DNA from: Geoanaerobacter pelophilus
GTDB lineage: Bacteria; Desulfobacterota; Desulfuromonadia; Geobacterales; DSM-12255
NCBI RefSeq assembly: GCF_018476885.1
Contig: NZ_JAHCVJ010000002.1
Coordinates: 528,238 to 592,237, forward strand
Direction: 5' to 3'
DNA: 64,000 nucleotides
The notes beneath the pieces are model-generated. The model saw only the letters and a program-made list of their open reading frames with translations. It was not told the DNA's origin and ran no database searches. Below, one piece after another: positions 43,761-52,927 of the stretch. Each line of letters opens with the position of its first letter. The stretch's first letter is position 1. The translations under genes and the position numbers were made by a program.

Positions 43761-46427
43761 CTAACTTACAACTGTGTCGATTCCTTGATTAACATTCAAG
43801 ATAACCTCCTTTAGCATCGACAGTTTGTAAGGCTTTTGGATGAATCCTGCCAGCCCCTTGCCGGCAAAGCGCTGGTTGATCTCCTGCTCGTTGTAACCGC
43901 TGGACATGATTACCTGAACATCCGGAGCAAGCAGGCGTAGTTCCCTGAACGCCTGCTCGCCATCCATATGTGGCATGGTCAGGTCAAGGATGACACAGCA
44001 AATCTTGCCCTGTTGCTGCGTGAAAACCTCCAGCGCCTCCCTACCATCCATTGCCGTCAAAACATCAAATCCGAGTTCCTTCAGCATTTCAGTACCAATG
44101 GCGATGACCGTTTCCTCGTCGTCAACCAGCAGAACCGTTCCACTGCCTTTCCACTCTAGATGCTCGTCAGCTATCTCATTGCCCAATTCCTTTGGCCTGC
44201 CTCCTGCCGGGAGCAGAATCTTGAACGTCGTCCCACGACCTGGTTCACTGTAAACCTTTATGGCCCCTTTATGGCCGCGGACAATTCCCAAAACGGCCGC
44301 CATCCCCAAGCCGCGGCCAGTGAACTTGGTGGTGAAGAACGGGTCGAATATTTTAGACACGGTTTCCTTATCCATGCCGCAGCCGGTGTCGGCGATCTCA
44401 AGCCAGACATACAAACCTTCGGGAATCTGTTCGTTCAACCACGCGCTGCTTAAGTACCGCCGATCACACTGCATACAGCCAGAGCTGATTGCGATTACCC
44501 CACTCTTGTTGCCTATCGCTTCAGAGGCATTGATGACCAAATTCATGATGACCTGGCGCAGCTGAGTGGCGTCTGCATCAACAGTCGGAAGCGATTCAGC
44601 GAAGTTGAATCTCAATACGCATTTTTTGGAGATAGAGACTTCCAGCATCTTCGCCATCTCCTCTACTATGCGATTCAGATCGATTGGTTCGATGACAAAC
44701 TTTCCTTTGCCTGAGTAAGCGAGCATCTGCTTGGCAAGGTCGGCGGCACGGGTAGCAGCTTCCTCGACTCTCTGTAGGTTGTCGCGCACCGGTGATTCCG
44801 GATTAAGCCTCAGCAAGGCAAGATCGGTATTGCCGACGATTGAGGTTAGGAGGTTGTTAAAATCATGGGCTATGCCTCCGGCAAGGACGCCAAGACTTTC
44901 CAGTTTTTGGGCATGCAGCAGTTGCTTCTCAAGATTGAGTCGTTCTTCTTCATTACGCTTACGATCGGAAATATCCCGGGCAATACCGCAATTGCGCTCC
45001 TCGGCGCCATAGCACACATAGTTGGCAGCGATCTCTACCGGGAATACTCGACCGTCTTTGGCGCAATGAGTTGCTTCAAAGCGCAGGGTACCCTGCCTGC
45101 GGAGTTCGGGGAACTGGCGCTGCATGTCTTCACTGCTATTGCTGGGGTCAATGTCGGAGACTTCCATCTTTAACAGCTCTTCACGTGAATAACCAAGAGA
45201 CTGGCAGGCAGCATCATTTACATCAACGATACGACCGTCAGCCGTGACCCAAAAGATTGCATCCGACACGGCATTGACACTGGCACGGGTGAACTGTAGC
45301 ATCTCCTCGGCTTGCTTGCGCTCCGTTATGTCCGATGCAGCACCGTACAATATCAGTTCATCGTTCGATGTCCCCTGTTCGCACTGGCACGTATCCAAAA
45401 TCCATCGAACGCTTTGATCCTTGACAATAATCCGGAAAGAAATCTCCTTGATGTCCCCAGGTCTAAGCCTGTCGAGGGCTTCAACCGTGGCTTGCTTGTC
45501 GTCTGGGTGCACGATTGACACCCAGCATCCACGTTCAAGCATTTCCTCGGCGCTGAATCCCGATATGGTTTTCAGGGCACCGCCGACCCACTGTATCCGG
45601 TACGGGGCACTCCCTTTACGTGCGCATTTGTGAACATAATCAGAGGTGAGGGCAGTGAAGTGCTGATAATTCGCCTCGCTTATGGCGAGAGCAGCGGTGT
45701 TCTCCCTTATTCTTTGGCGAAGCCGCATGTTAAAGAGATAGAGAGCGATGAGGATAGCTGCGGCGGCTAGTGTTGCGGTGGTTGCGACGAATGCGGCTGT
45801 GAATTCATCATTAAGAGGAATACGGATCGATTCGATTGCTCGGATTATTCCGGCAGATTCATTGAATCCCCCCTGACCGGAATAGATCTGTTGCAGCCCG
45901 ACAGGCGCATCTGTGCGCTTGCCGTGGCAACGTAGGCATGCTTGATTGGTTTCGAGAAACGGTTTGGCGTAGAGCAAATATTTCTTGCCATTGATGGTTC
46001 TGATCTCGGTATGCTCTTTGAGGTCACGCTGGTCGTTGAAAAGTTTTATGAGCCACGCTTCTCTGTCATCGGCAATGTTCACCGGGTTTCTGGGGTTTTG
46101 CGAGGCCATTTTGTAGTAAACGAGAGGTAGCCCTTCTTTTTCTCGTTCCTTGTTGAAGAGACCGTGCATAACCCTAATGATATGGGATGACGAGAGCAGT
46201 TGCGGTGCATAGAAATCCTGAGCGACCTTCCCTTCGTCTTTGGCCTTGTAGTAGGCAGGGTGCATCACCTGCTGGATGTACGCATGGAATGCCCTGTGGG
46301 AGAGAATGATGCTCTGGAGGTTTTCTTCTGCTTTGTGTACGACGTATTTGGTAACTGCGGTGTGGGTAAGAACGCCGATGATAGCTGTCAAGACCACGGC
46401 AAGCAGCGTTTGTCGGAATAATTTCAT
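43761..46427 (-). CDS. Hybrid histidine kinase with a haem-binding DUF3365-type sensor
   Basis: An 888-residue membrane hybrid kinase. Membrane segments near 8-26 and 218-240 flank a DUF3365/Tll0287-like periplasmic domain carrying a c-type haem motif CLRCH (164-168). Then follow two PAS domains, HisKA with His in IAHDFNNLLTS, HATPase_c, and a C-terminal receiver with VILDLTMPHMDG. Covalent haem in the sensor points to redox, NO or CO sensing. The start at 46427 (MKLFRQ) follows GGAGGGG; the frame could be extended to 46487 without a better start. No other regulator is adjacent, so output must be by phosphotransfer elsewhere. Confidence 0.92.
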   Translation of the reverse strand: MKLFRQTLLAVVLTAIIGVLTHTAVTKYVVHKAEENLQSIILSHRAFHAYIQQVMHPAYYKAKDEGKVAQDFYAPQLLSSSHIIRVMHGLFNKEREKEGLPLVYYKMASQNPRNPVNIADDREAWLIKLFNDQRDLKEHTEIRTINGKKYLLYAKPFLETNQACLRCHGKRTDAPVGLQQIYSGQGGFNESAGIIRAIESIRIPLNDEFTAAFVATTATLAAAAILIALYLFNMRLRQRIRENTAALAISEANYQHFTALTSDYVHKCARKGSAPYRIQWVGGALKTISGFSAEEMLERGCWVSIVHPDDKQATVEALDRLRPGDIKEISFRIIVKDQSVRWILDTCQCEQGTSNDELILYGAASDITERKQAEEMLQFTRASVNAVSDAIFWVTADGRIVDVNDAACQSLGYSREELLKMEVSDIDPSNSSEDMQRQFPELRRQGTLRFEATHCAKDGRVFPVEIAANYVCYGAEERNCGIARDISDRKRNEEERLNLEKQLLHAQKLESLGVLAGGIAHDFNNLLTSIVGNTDLALLRLNPESPVRDNLQRVEEAATRAADLAKQMLAYSGKGKFVIEPIDLNRIVEEMAKMLEVSISKKCVLRFNFAESLPTVDADATQLRQVIMNLVINASEAIGNKSGVIAISSGCMQCDRRYLSSAWLNEQIPEGLYVWLEIADTGCGMDKETVSKIFDPFFTTKFTGRGLGMAAVLGIVRGHKGAIKVYSEPGRGTTFKILLPAGGRPKELGNEIADEHLEWKGSGTVLLVDDEETVIAIGTEMLKELGFDVLTAMDGREALEVFTQQQGKICCVILDLTMPHMDGEQAFRELRLLAPDVQVIMSSGYNEQEINQRFAGKGLAGFIQKPYKLSMLKEVILNVNQGIDTVVS

Positions 46428-46592
46428 CACCCCTCCGTTATGAAAATGAAACCGACATAACTGTATATTTTTACTTAACTCCAGCAAGAATCATGTAAAA
46501 ACAGTGTGGGAATTTATGAGCTAACAATACATTAGAATGGGCTTTATGCAATAGGTGGTTAAATGCTTTTGACTAAGATTTTTTCATGCTGC

Positions 46593-47048
46593 TTACTTGT
46601 CCTGATCAACCTTACGGTATTGATGGAGTTCTTCGTGTGCTGCCACCAGGTCGGCCATCAGTTTCTCTTCGTTTAATACCAGACCTCTGATTCTGGAAAG
46701 GGTCAATGATGTGGTAAGGAATGAGGCCAGGCGCATGAATGTTTCCCAGTAGATAAAATAGGGACGAGAGTAGGGATGGTGGGTGAGTCGATCAGAAAGG
46801 TACCAGCAGATGCTGCTCATCACTGCCATGGCGACGCCCTTGCCTTTTCCCCCATACCATGAGGCAAAGGCAACCGGTACAAAATAGAAAATGAAGAAGC
46901 CAAATTCATAACCGGTTATGAAGTCAAGCCAGCATAAGAACAACAGGGTTATCACACTGACAACCACGGTTGCTGTTTTGTGTTGGGCAAGGGCAAGGGG
47001 ATGATTATACCGCCAACCTTTTATTATGCTTTTTTCAGGACTTTCCAT
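46593..47048 (-). CDS. Small membrane protein, DUF4118-like sensor module
   Basis: A 151-residue protein with about four hydrophobic segments (for example VVVSVITLLFLCWLDFITGY and FGFFIFYFVPVAFASWYGG) followed by a helical cytoplasmic tail (LVAAHEELHQYRKVDQ). The pattern of a four-helix membrane part plus a coiled tail is that of membrane sensor modules attached to kinases or cyclases, but no output domain follows, so it may be a truncated sensor or a stand-alone partner of the hybrid kinase downstream of it. ATG at 47048 is preferred; GTG at 47057 is possible. Confidence 0.7.
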   Translation of the reverse strand: MESPEKSIIKGWRYNHPLALAQHKTATVVVSVITLLFLCWLDFITGYEFGFFIFYFVPVAFASWYGGKGKGVAMAVMSSICWYLSDRLTHHPYSRPYFIYWETFMRLASFLTTSLTLSRIRGLVLNEEKLMADLVAAHEELHQYRKVDQDK

Positions 47049-47317
47049 TGATAGCACTCTGTCAGGTGACCCGCGTAACTATGGCTAAACTCGATTCGTT
47101 GACCTTTGACTTGGCTCTTCATCCGAAGTTAGTTGCATCTTTGCAAGCATTACCTGGAGATCCAAGACAGCTCGGTTCTGGGCGGCAAGGTTGTTATCAG
47201 TGCGGCCATTAGCCAACGGTTACCCAAATGATACTAGAACCCCATACAAATGAAAAGCCACACAAAGTTTATTTTAATTAGTCTGCCTCGCTCGCTACTC
47301 AGCGATTCATGGGCATT
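47049..47317. other. Degenerate intergenic stretch
   Basis: No intact gene. A plus-strand frame opening MAKLDSLTFDLALHPKLV (around 47080-47212) has no ribosome binding site and no recognisable relatives, and the minus strand holds short frames broken by stops. This looks like decayed sequence next to the CMD pseudogene. Confidence 0.4.
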
Positions 47318-47692
47318 ATCGGCTTCTTTCTTACCAACCTTGGCACTGCGAACAGAAATCAGGCTCTTTAACTGTGTCACAGTCAGGCCCGTATTAAGCC
47401 CGACGTTGAAATGGGCCTACAGTTGAGGATTGACCCCTTCCATGCTGGCCAGGGCCGAAATGGTGGCGATCTCCCGGCTCTGGAAGTCCAGATTGTCACG
47501 CCCGAAGATATCGCCAAAAAGATGGCCTTTCAAAAACTGATCGATGGCGGGAGCGAAGCTATAGATCGCCCCGGTGACCGGCTTTCCTACAAGTTTCGTC
47601 TGAATGTCCGTGCCAAGCTCGACACTACTCTTATTGACAGGCAAGGGATTTGCCTCCCTGCCTGCACTCTGAGCACCGAGAACGGGTCGTTC
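47318..47692 (-). pseudogene. Carboxymuconolactone decarboxylase (CMD) family remnant
   Basis: The minus strand encodes a CMD-family C-terminal domain: NPLPVNKSSVELGTDIQTKL, then IDQFLKGHLFGDIFGR and REIATISALASMEGVNPQL. A TAG at 47419-47417 replaces a Gln codon, after which the family sequence resumes as AHFNVGLNTGLTVTQLKSL and is then lost near AKVGKKEA. The N-terminal half is missing: the frame begins immediately after the stop of the upstream TPR-protein gene, in phase with it, with no start codon. A truncation plus one nonsense change make this a clear pseudogene. Confidence 0.8.
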
Positions 47693-49462
47693 TTAACCGT
47701 CCCTCTCAAGCATTCGAAGTTGAATCATGCGAGACTGTATGGACATGTTTTTTGGTGAAAGGCGCAGAGCGGCATCAAGGTTACGCTTCCCCTCGTCAAT
47801 TCTCCCGAGATAGGCGAACATTTCCCCCCTGCCAAGCAAAGCCTTTACCTCCGTCGGGTGCTCATGCAGAATGGAGTCGAAGCTTTCCAGTATCCTGCCA
47901 CAGAAGAGCAATGGGGGGATTTCGAATTGCTGTGCGACGCTGGCATTCAAACCATCCCTGCGCACGAAAATGTACGCGATTTGGTCAACATAGACGGGCG
48001 CCCATTGGGGATCATTCAGCAGGACGCGCATGAGTGGCTGCAACTCCCCGGTTGACGGCTGCTGCAGGTATTGAATGACATACTGGATGTCGTAGGAATC
48101 AAGCAGTTGGCTCCATGCAGGCCTGCCATTAACGAGATGAGTCCGAGCCTGCTGGATTGTGCGGTAATCCCTGAGAATGGAGAGGTTGATGATGCGACCG
48201 TCAATCAGAACCTTTCTGTCGGGAGAGAGCTTCCAGATCAGGTAGCCTCCCGCATCATAATCATTCAGCATCGCACCCTTGAGCTCCTGGCGCTGCAAAA
48301 AATCGACTGCCGCAGAAGGGTAGCGCTTGTCAGGCGTATTGAGGATTGTTTCCTCCCATTTTACCTGTGAAAGGGTCAAGGGGACCACCGTTATTAAGGC
48401 CAAAGCCCCGAGGACAAGGACGGCCTTGACTGGCCTCGTTGCCCACCTCTCCATGGCGTGCTTCAGGTAGTACCCGGAAAGAGGTGCCATGGCCACCATA
48501 AAAAAGGCGATATTGCGACAGTAGCGAAACGCCAGTGCGCCGGACAACATCATGGGAAAGAAATCCAGGCAGGAAAATCTGCCAGAAGCCACTGCAGCGA
48601 CTAACATCAGGAACAAAAGTACCCAGAAGACTGCAATCTGAGGATATCCCGAATGAAACGCCTCGATGCTGCCCTTGAACTCTGAGATGGAATCCATTAG
48701 CTCACGATTCAGGGAAAGTTGAAATGCGGACAAAAAGGGGAAATATCCGTTGGGATTGCAAAGGGAAAAACATAGTCCCGCCGCAGCCCAGCGAGATATT
48801 TTGAAAAAATGTTGTCTGTCTTTGCGGAATGTCCATGCTGCGCCGACAACAACCGCACAGAGCAGTAGATCGCCGACGATGAAGCCACCGTGGCAATTCG
48901 CCCAGAGGGTCATCATGGGAGGCATCAGCCAGCTTGGTCCTTTACCCTCTCGAATTTCTTCAACCATCCCCATGAGCACCGATGCAAACAGGAATGAGAG
49001 CACCTGCGGCCTTTCCAGCCCCGGGTAAAACCAGAAGAGGCAGAGGCTTGCACTGATGAGGAGGGTGAACGACAACCATGGCTGTACGCCACGACGCTGT
49101 AGACGCTGGAAAAGGACCACCGCCAGAATCCCGAGCACCACGGCCCGGTAAATGGCAATACCGAAAAATCCGCCGAATTTGAGCGCTATGGAGAGAACAA
49201 TCTGGGACACCCAGTACGCAGTCAGTAAAAACCGCTCTTGAGTATCTCCCGTCAAATGGTGGGAATATGTGAACGGGTCCGAAGAGGGCAGCGAGCGGTT
49301 GGCAATAATCCAGTCCCCGGTCTTCAGGTGCCACCACGTATCATTCTGGACAATTGGCTGGAGAATCTGAGCCAGTGCGAGCGCCAGACAGGCGATCGCA
49401 AGCGTCACCGTCAGCAATCGAGTTGGCAGTGCTGTTGACAGCCCGATTTTTTTAATATCCAT
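47693..49462 (-). CDS. Polytopic membrane protein with C-terminal TPR region
   Basis: A 589-residue protein with about ten hydrophobic segments in the first 390 residues, including the early loop QNDTWWHLKTGDWI, followed by a soluble extracytoplasmic part (KGAMLNDYDAGGYLIWKLSP; VLIDGRIINLS) and a C-terminal TPR-like helical repeat (AYLGRIDEGKRNLDAALRL). This is the layout of GT-C-like glycosyltransferases and related surface-glycan proteins, though no catalytic motif is certain. The ATG at 49462 follows GAGAG. It is adjacent to no glycan genes, so its role is unknown. Confidence 0.8.
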   Translation of the reverse strand: MDIKKIGLSTALPTRLLTVTLAIACLALALAQILQPIVQNDTWWHLKTGDWIIANRSLPSSDPFTYSHHLTGDTQERFLLTAYWVSQIVLSIALKFGGFFGIAIYRAVVLGILAVVLFQRLQRRGVQPWLSFTLLISASLCLFWFYPGLERPQVLSFLFASVLMGMVEEIREGKGPSWLMPPMMTLWANCHGGFIVGDLLLCAVVVGAAWTFRKDRQHFFKISRWAAAGLCFSLCNPNGYFPFLSAFQLSLNRELMDSISEFKGSIEAFHSGYPQIAVFWVLLFLMLVAAVASGRFSCLDFFPMMLSGALAFRYCRNIAFFMVAMAPLSGYYLKHAMERWATRPVKAVLVLGALALITVVPLTLSQVKWEETILNTPDKRYPSAAVDFLQRQELKGAMLNDYDAGGYLIWKLSPDRKVLIDGRIINLSILRDYRTIQQARTHLVNGRPAWSQLLDSYDIQYVIQYLQQPSTGELQPLMRVLLNDPQWAPVYVDQIAYIFVRRDGLNASVAQQFEIPPLLFCGRILESFDSILHEHPTEVKALLGRGEMFAYLGRIDEGKRNLDAALRLSPKNMSIQSRMIQLRMLERDG

Positions 49463-49564
49463 CTGACATCTCTCATCAGTTGGGGTCAAGCGACATCGGC
49501 AGATTCGCTCTACGGGTTACTTTAGTCGTCCCTCAAACGCTGTAACAATTTATAATTGTTAATT

Positions 49565-49600
49565 TTTATGGCAATTCCATTATATTAGAATTGCCATAAA
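49565..49600. repeat. Perfect 13-bp inverted repeat
   Basis: TTTATGGCAATTC (49565-49577) and GAATTGCCATAAA (49588-49600) flank a ten-base AT loop. It lies between the TPR-protein start and the tRNA-Asn terminator. It could be an operator or a hairpin; it is not followed by a T-run. Confidence 0.6.
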
Positions 49601-49689
49601 TAGATTCCATACTCATAAAATCCGGTGATTTCATACTATCAAAATCAGGTTTTTGCGAACATTCCGCTCCCACCTTCAACCACATACGA

Positions 49690-49723
49690 GAAAAGGCACC
49701 TACAAGATGTCTTGTAAGTGCCT
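49690..49723 (-). terminator. Terminator after tRNA-Asn
   Basis: AGGCACCTACAAGA (49694-49707) pairs with TCTTGTAAGTGCCT (49710-49723) with one G-T position. Read on the minus strand the 3' side ends in TTTT. Confidence 0.85.
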
Positions 49724-49731
49724 GAGTTTTA

Positions 49732-49807
49732 TGGCTCCCCGTCGCGGACTCGAACCACGGACATGGTGGTTAACAGCCACCCGCTCTACCGACTGAGCTA
49801 ACGGGGA
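49732..49807 (-). tRNA. tRNA-Asn (anticodon GTT)
   Basis: A 76-base cloverleaf on the minus strand. The acceptor stem TCCCCGT pairs with ACGGGGA, then discriminator G and an encoded CCA. The D-arm is GCTCAGTCGGTAGAGC, the anticodon loop CTGTTAA carries GTT, and the T-arm is CCGTGGTTCGAGTCCGCG. A promoter lies upstream and a strong terminator downstream, so it is a single-gene unit. Confidence 0.97.
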
Positions 49808-49891
49808 ATAATTTGTCTGCAGGACGTTACCCCTGCAGCGTTTTTAAGTCGGATAACGCTTAGACTGCTGGTGACTTAAAAACAGATTGGT

Positions 49892-49921
49892 TAATTACCA
49901 TAGGCCATGTTTTGCTGTCAA
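49892..49921 (-). promoter_or_regulatory. Promoter of tRNA-Asn
   Basis: On the minus strand TTGACA (49921-49916) and TAATTA (49897-49892) are 18 bases apart. Transcription would start about 75 bases before the mature tRNA; that leader contains a 10-bp inverted repeat (TTTTTAAGTC/GACTTAAAAA, 49841-49882) and a CTGCAGG/CCTGCAG hairpin. Confidence 0.55.
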
Positions 49922-49961
49922 CCAATTTATTGAACAGCACAACAGCGGACTGATAATTTTT

Positions 49962-50615
49962 TCAACCACAGCTGCAGCTGCACTTGCAGGCCACGCCGCG
50001 TGCTTTGCCGAAAGCCTCACGCCCCTCTTTCCAGCTCAGCCAGGCAATAAACAGGGCACCGAGCGAATCCATTCTGCCGATGCCGGTCAGTTCATAGCCG
50101 ATACTGGCAAACAGCAAGGCTACTGACAACAACAGGCAAGCCCTAGTGCAGGCAGCATCTGCCAGAATGGCTGCCGAATTCAACTCCTTGCCCACCCTGT
50201 TTTTTTGCCGGATCAAGAACCACATGGAAAAGATCGACACCAATGCGATGATGATGCCCCAGAAAGTGGTCTTTGGCTGGTGGCCTTCCCAGAAACTGAG
50301 ACCAGCGGTCACTAACAGGCCGACAGACAGCACGTAAAATGACCCGCCCGTGATCTGCAGGGCCCGCCGCTCGAACTCATCCCGCCTGTCCTCTTCGCCT
50401 TGCTGCAGGCGCCGCATCATGTGCCAAATGCCGATGCCGGAAACCACTTCAACAAACGAATCGAGGCCAAAGCCGAACAATGACAGGGTCTCGTCTGTTG
50501 CGCCGATGAGAACTGAAATTACCCCTTCAAAGATGTTGTAGCCGATGGTAACCAGCGCCAGCAAAGAGGCGGTACGATATAGCACTTGCGAGTGAGTTGA
50601 ATCTTTAAAAATCAC
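49962..50615 (-). CDS. Cation diffusion facilitator-like transporter
   Basis: A 217-residue membrane protein with about six hydrophobic segments and the CDF-type metal motif FGLDSFVEVVSG in helix 2 and LADAACTRACLLLS in helix 5. It lacks the cytoplasmic C-terminal domain of full CDF proteins, and ends in a Cys-rich tail KCSCSCG. GTG at 50615 with GGAG upstream is chosen because the longer frame would overlap the CcdA-like gene. As the last gene of the arsR-to-CDF run, it may export a divalent metal; the substrate is unknown. Confidence 0.8.
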   Translation of the reverse strand: MIFKDSTHSQVLYRTASLLALVTIGYNIFEGVISVLIGATDETLSLFGFGLDSFVEVVSGIGIWHMMRRLQQGEEDRRDEFERRALQITGGSFYVLSVGLLVTAGLSFWEGHQPKTTFWGIIIALVSIFSMWFLIRQKNRVGKELNSAAILADAACTRACLLLSVALLFASIGYELTGIGRMDSLGALFIAWLSWKEGREAFGKARGVACKCSCSCG

Positions 50616-50641
50616 TGAATACTCCAATCGGGCAAACTTTC

Positions 50642-51328
50642 TTAGAATGCCTGCCAGACAAACCAGCCTCCCACCAATGCTACAACCGCCCCACTGACCC
50701 GCTTGGACCAAAGAGCGAAATTGACCACTCCACGGGCCTTTGCGAAACCTTCCACGAATCCGGTGAAGGTGCCGGCGAAGAGCATCAGCAGGCAATGGCC
50801 GAGGGCGTAACAAAAGAGTAGGGCGATACCGTAAAGCACCTGGCCTTTGCTGGCCACCAGTGTCAGGATTACCACCAGCACCGGTGTGGCACAGGGTGAA
50901 GAGACGACCCCGAAGAAGAGCCCCAGGAGAAAGGAGCCGGCCAGCCCCCCACGTTTTGGTTTTAAATCACGCTTGATCGGCAGACTGATTTCGTAGAGCC
51001 CCATCATCTGGCCTCCCATCAACAGGGCAACACAGCCTGCAGCCAGGTACCACCAACCGCCCAAGGTGCCGAACATGGTCCCGAGCAAGCCAGCTGCCGC
51101 ACCAAATAAGGTGAAGGTGAGAGAAAGGCCGAGAATAAAAGTCAATGAGTAGCGAAAAGCCTTGCCCCGGTCACCGTCGCTGTATCCCCCGACAAAGCCG
51201 ATAACCAGCGGAAGCGTTGTCAGCACGCAGGGAGAGGCGGAAGAGAGCACTCCCGCCATGAATACTGCGGCAAAAGCCAGCAAGGGATAGGCGGCAACAA
51301 TCTGCTCGATGTTGTCGAGCAAACTCAC
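50642..51328 (-). CDS. CcdA/DsbD-type membrane thiol-disulfide carrier
   Basis: Moves reducing equivalents from cytoplasmic thioredoxin across the membrane. The 228-residue protein has about six membrane segments with the conserved Cys in SSASPCVLTTLPLV and SSPCATPVLVVIL, the reactive pair of CcdA/DsbD-beta. It overlaps the exported thioredoxin gene by four bases, a natural partner. Together they probably keep periplasmic or metal-binding thiols reduced. Length is typical of stand-alone CcdA. Confidence 0.9.
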   Translation of the reverse strand: MSLLDNIEQIVAAYPLLAFAAVFMAGVLSSASPCVLTTLPLVIGFVGGYSDGDRGKAFRYSLTFILGLSLTFTLFGAAAGLLGTMFGTLGGWWYLAAGCVALLMGGQMMGLYEISLPIKRDLKPKRGGLAGSFLLGLFFGVVSSPCATPVLVVILTLVASKGQVLYGIALLFCYALGHCLLMLFAGTFTGFVEGFAKARGVVNFALWSKRVSGAVVALVGGWFVWQAF

Positions 51329-51702
51329 TTAAGTCCCGCCGCCTTCAGCTCTTTGAGAATGTCCACTCTGTCCATGAAGCCAATGTGACGCTTGACTTCT
51401 TTACCCTGGGCATTAAAGAAGATCTGGGTCGGAATCATCTGGACCCGGAACTTCTTGGCAGCAGCCTGATCTTCATGGACATCGATGAACAGGACATTCG
51501 CTTTGCCGCGGTATTCGTTCGACATCGATTCGAGAATCGGTGCCATCTTCTTGCAGGGGATGCAGGTCCGGGCACCGAGATCGATGACAGCAGGCTTGCC
51601 GGATGACAAGGCCTGATTGACCGTTGCGGTAGCAGCCGAGGGAAGCTCGGCATGGGCAACAGATGCAATCGCCAAAAGGATCCCGATCATGAGCGGCTTC
51701 AT
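51325..51702 (-). CDS. Exported thioredoxin-fold protein
   Basis: A 125-residue protein with a signal peptide (about 1-18, ending VAHA) and a thioredoxin fold with active site CIPC in LGARTCIPCKKMAP, the cis-Pro loop MIPTQIFF and the closing helix. Probably a periplasmic reductase fed by the coupled CcdA-like protein. ATGA overlaps on both sides (the TRX-like gene upstream and the CcdA-like gene downstream). Confidence 0.9.
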   Translation of the reverse strand: MKPLMIGILLAIASVAHAELPSAATATVNQALSSGKPAVIDLGARTCIPCKKMAPILESMSNEYRGKANVLFIDVHEDQAAAKKFRVQMIPTQIFFNAQGKEVKRHIGFMDRVDILKELKAAGLK

Positions 51703-51929
51703 GGCAACATCCCGCTGATCTCGGCTGGCGATGCCAGTTTGCCGGAAAACATGACCTTGCCGTCGATCACCAGCGCCGGAGTGCTAATGACGCCGTACTT
51801 CATGATCGAAGGGATATCCTCTACCTTTACCAACTCGCCGCTCTTGCCGCTCTCTTCCAGTGCTTTCCTGGCATTCTCGTACAAGGTCTTGCACTTGGCG
51901 CAGCCGGTACCGAGTACTTCGATTTTCAT
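51699..51929 (-). CDS. Small thioredoxin-like redox protein (TM0996 type)
   Basis: A 76-residue glutaredoxin-like protein with the active site CAKC in VLGTGCAKCKTLYEN and the cis-Pro segment YGVISTPALVIDGK. Such small cytoplasmic redox-active disulfide proteins are often encoded next to DUF318 permeases and ars genes, as here. The ATG at 51929 follows AAAGGAG; the longer frame to 51986 reads through the permease end. Overlaps the exported thioredoxin gene by four bases. Confidence 0.9.
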   Translation of the reverse strand: MKIEVLGTGCAKCKTLYENARKALEESGKSGELVKVEDIPSIMKYGVISTPALVIDGKVMFSGKLASPAEISGMLP

Positions 51930-51948
51930 TTGGATTTCTCCTTTGTGC

Positions 51949-52896
51949 TTATAATAGGGCGTTGAAAAGATAGCCAACAATGACAATAGCCGTGGCCACG
52001 ATGCCGAAGAAGGTTGCCAGCAAAGGCTTTTTCAGGACATTGCTCAGGATGACTGCTTCCGGCAGGGACAGCGCGGTCACGGCCATCATGAACGCCAGCA
52101 CCGTCCCAATGGCCATCCCCTTGGCAGTCAGAGCCTGGACAATGGGGATCACCCCGGCGGCGTTGGAATAGAGTGGCACCCCCAGTGCCACTGCCACCGG
52201 CACAGCGAACGGATTATCGCGGCCAGCCCATTTGGCCAGGAAATCCTGCGGCACATAGCCGTGGATGAAGGCGCCGATGCCGACCCCGACCACCACATAC
52301 GGCCAGATCTTTTTCAGCAGGCCAAAAGTGTATTCCCTCGCGTATTCGAGCTTTTCGCGCCAGACCATGACCTTGATCTCGCTGTTGCCGACCTGCATCT
52401 CCCAGACATAGTCCTGGACGTACTTCTCCATCTTCAGCCTGCCGATGACAATGCCGCTGACAATGGCCACCAGCAGGCCGGTAGCGATGTAGATCAGGGC
52501 GATCTTCCAGCCGAACAGACCCCAGAGCATAATCAGCGCAACCTCGTTGACCATGGGAGAGGAGATCAGGAAGGAGAAGGTCACCCCCAGCGGTACTCCG
52601 GATTCGACAAAACCGATGAACAGCGGCACTGCCGAGCAAGAACAGAACGGCGTGACAATGCCGAGCAGGGCAGCCATGACGTTGCCCACATACTCCCGCT
52701 CGTGGGCAAGGATCCGCTTGGTGCGCTCCGGCGGGAAGGAGGTGCGGATAATGGCGACTACATAAATGATCGTGGTGAGTAGCAGAAAGATCTTCAGGGT
52801 GTCATAGATAAAGAAGTCGAGCGCCTCGCCTGCACGGGAGCCGGGAATGAGGCCGAAAAGATTGAAAACGATGTGGTCGGCAAAGCTTTTCAGCAT
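51949..52896 (-). CDS. DUF318-family permease (ArsP-like)
   Basis: A 315-residue inner-membrane permease with about eight hydrophobic segments. The Cys-containing motif TPFCSCSAVPLFIGFVESG is a hallmark of this family, members of which (ArsP) export trivalent organoarsenicals; other members have unknown substrates. It sits between MOSC and the redox-protein genes in a run headed by arsR and acr3, which supports a metalloid role. Start ATG has GGAG eight bases before. Confidence 0.9.
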   Translation of the reverse strand: MLKSFADHIVFNLFGLIPGSRAGEALDFFIYDTLKIFLLLTTIIYVVAIIRTSFPPERTKRILAHEREYVGNVMAALLGIVTPFCSCSAVPLFIGFVESGVPLGVTFSFLISSPMVNEVALIMLWGLFGWKIALIYIATGLLVAIVSGIVIGRLKMEKYVQDYVWEMQVGNSEIKVMVWREKLEYAREYTFGLLKKIWPYVVVGVGIGAFIHGYVPQDFLAKWAGRDNPFAVPVAVALGVPLYSNAAGVIPIVQALTAKGMAIGTVLAFMMAVTALSLPEAVILSNVLKKPLLATFFGIVATAIVIVGYLFNALL

Positions 52897-52927
52897 GGCA
52901 AAACTCCATGAGTAACTGATTGCTCAC

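Noticed and set aside
47080..47212. Plus-strand reading frame opening MAKLDSLTF
   Set aside because: No ribosome binding site and no known family; treated as degenerate sequence.
49818..49846. Plus-strand terminator-like hairpin CTGCAGG/CCTGCAG followed by TTTTTA
   Set aside because: No plus-strand gene lies before it. It is more likely part of the leader of the minus-strand tRNA-Asn transcript.
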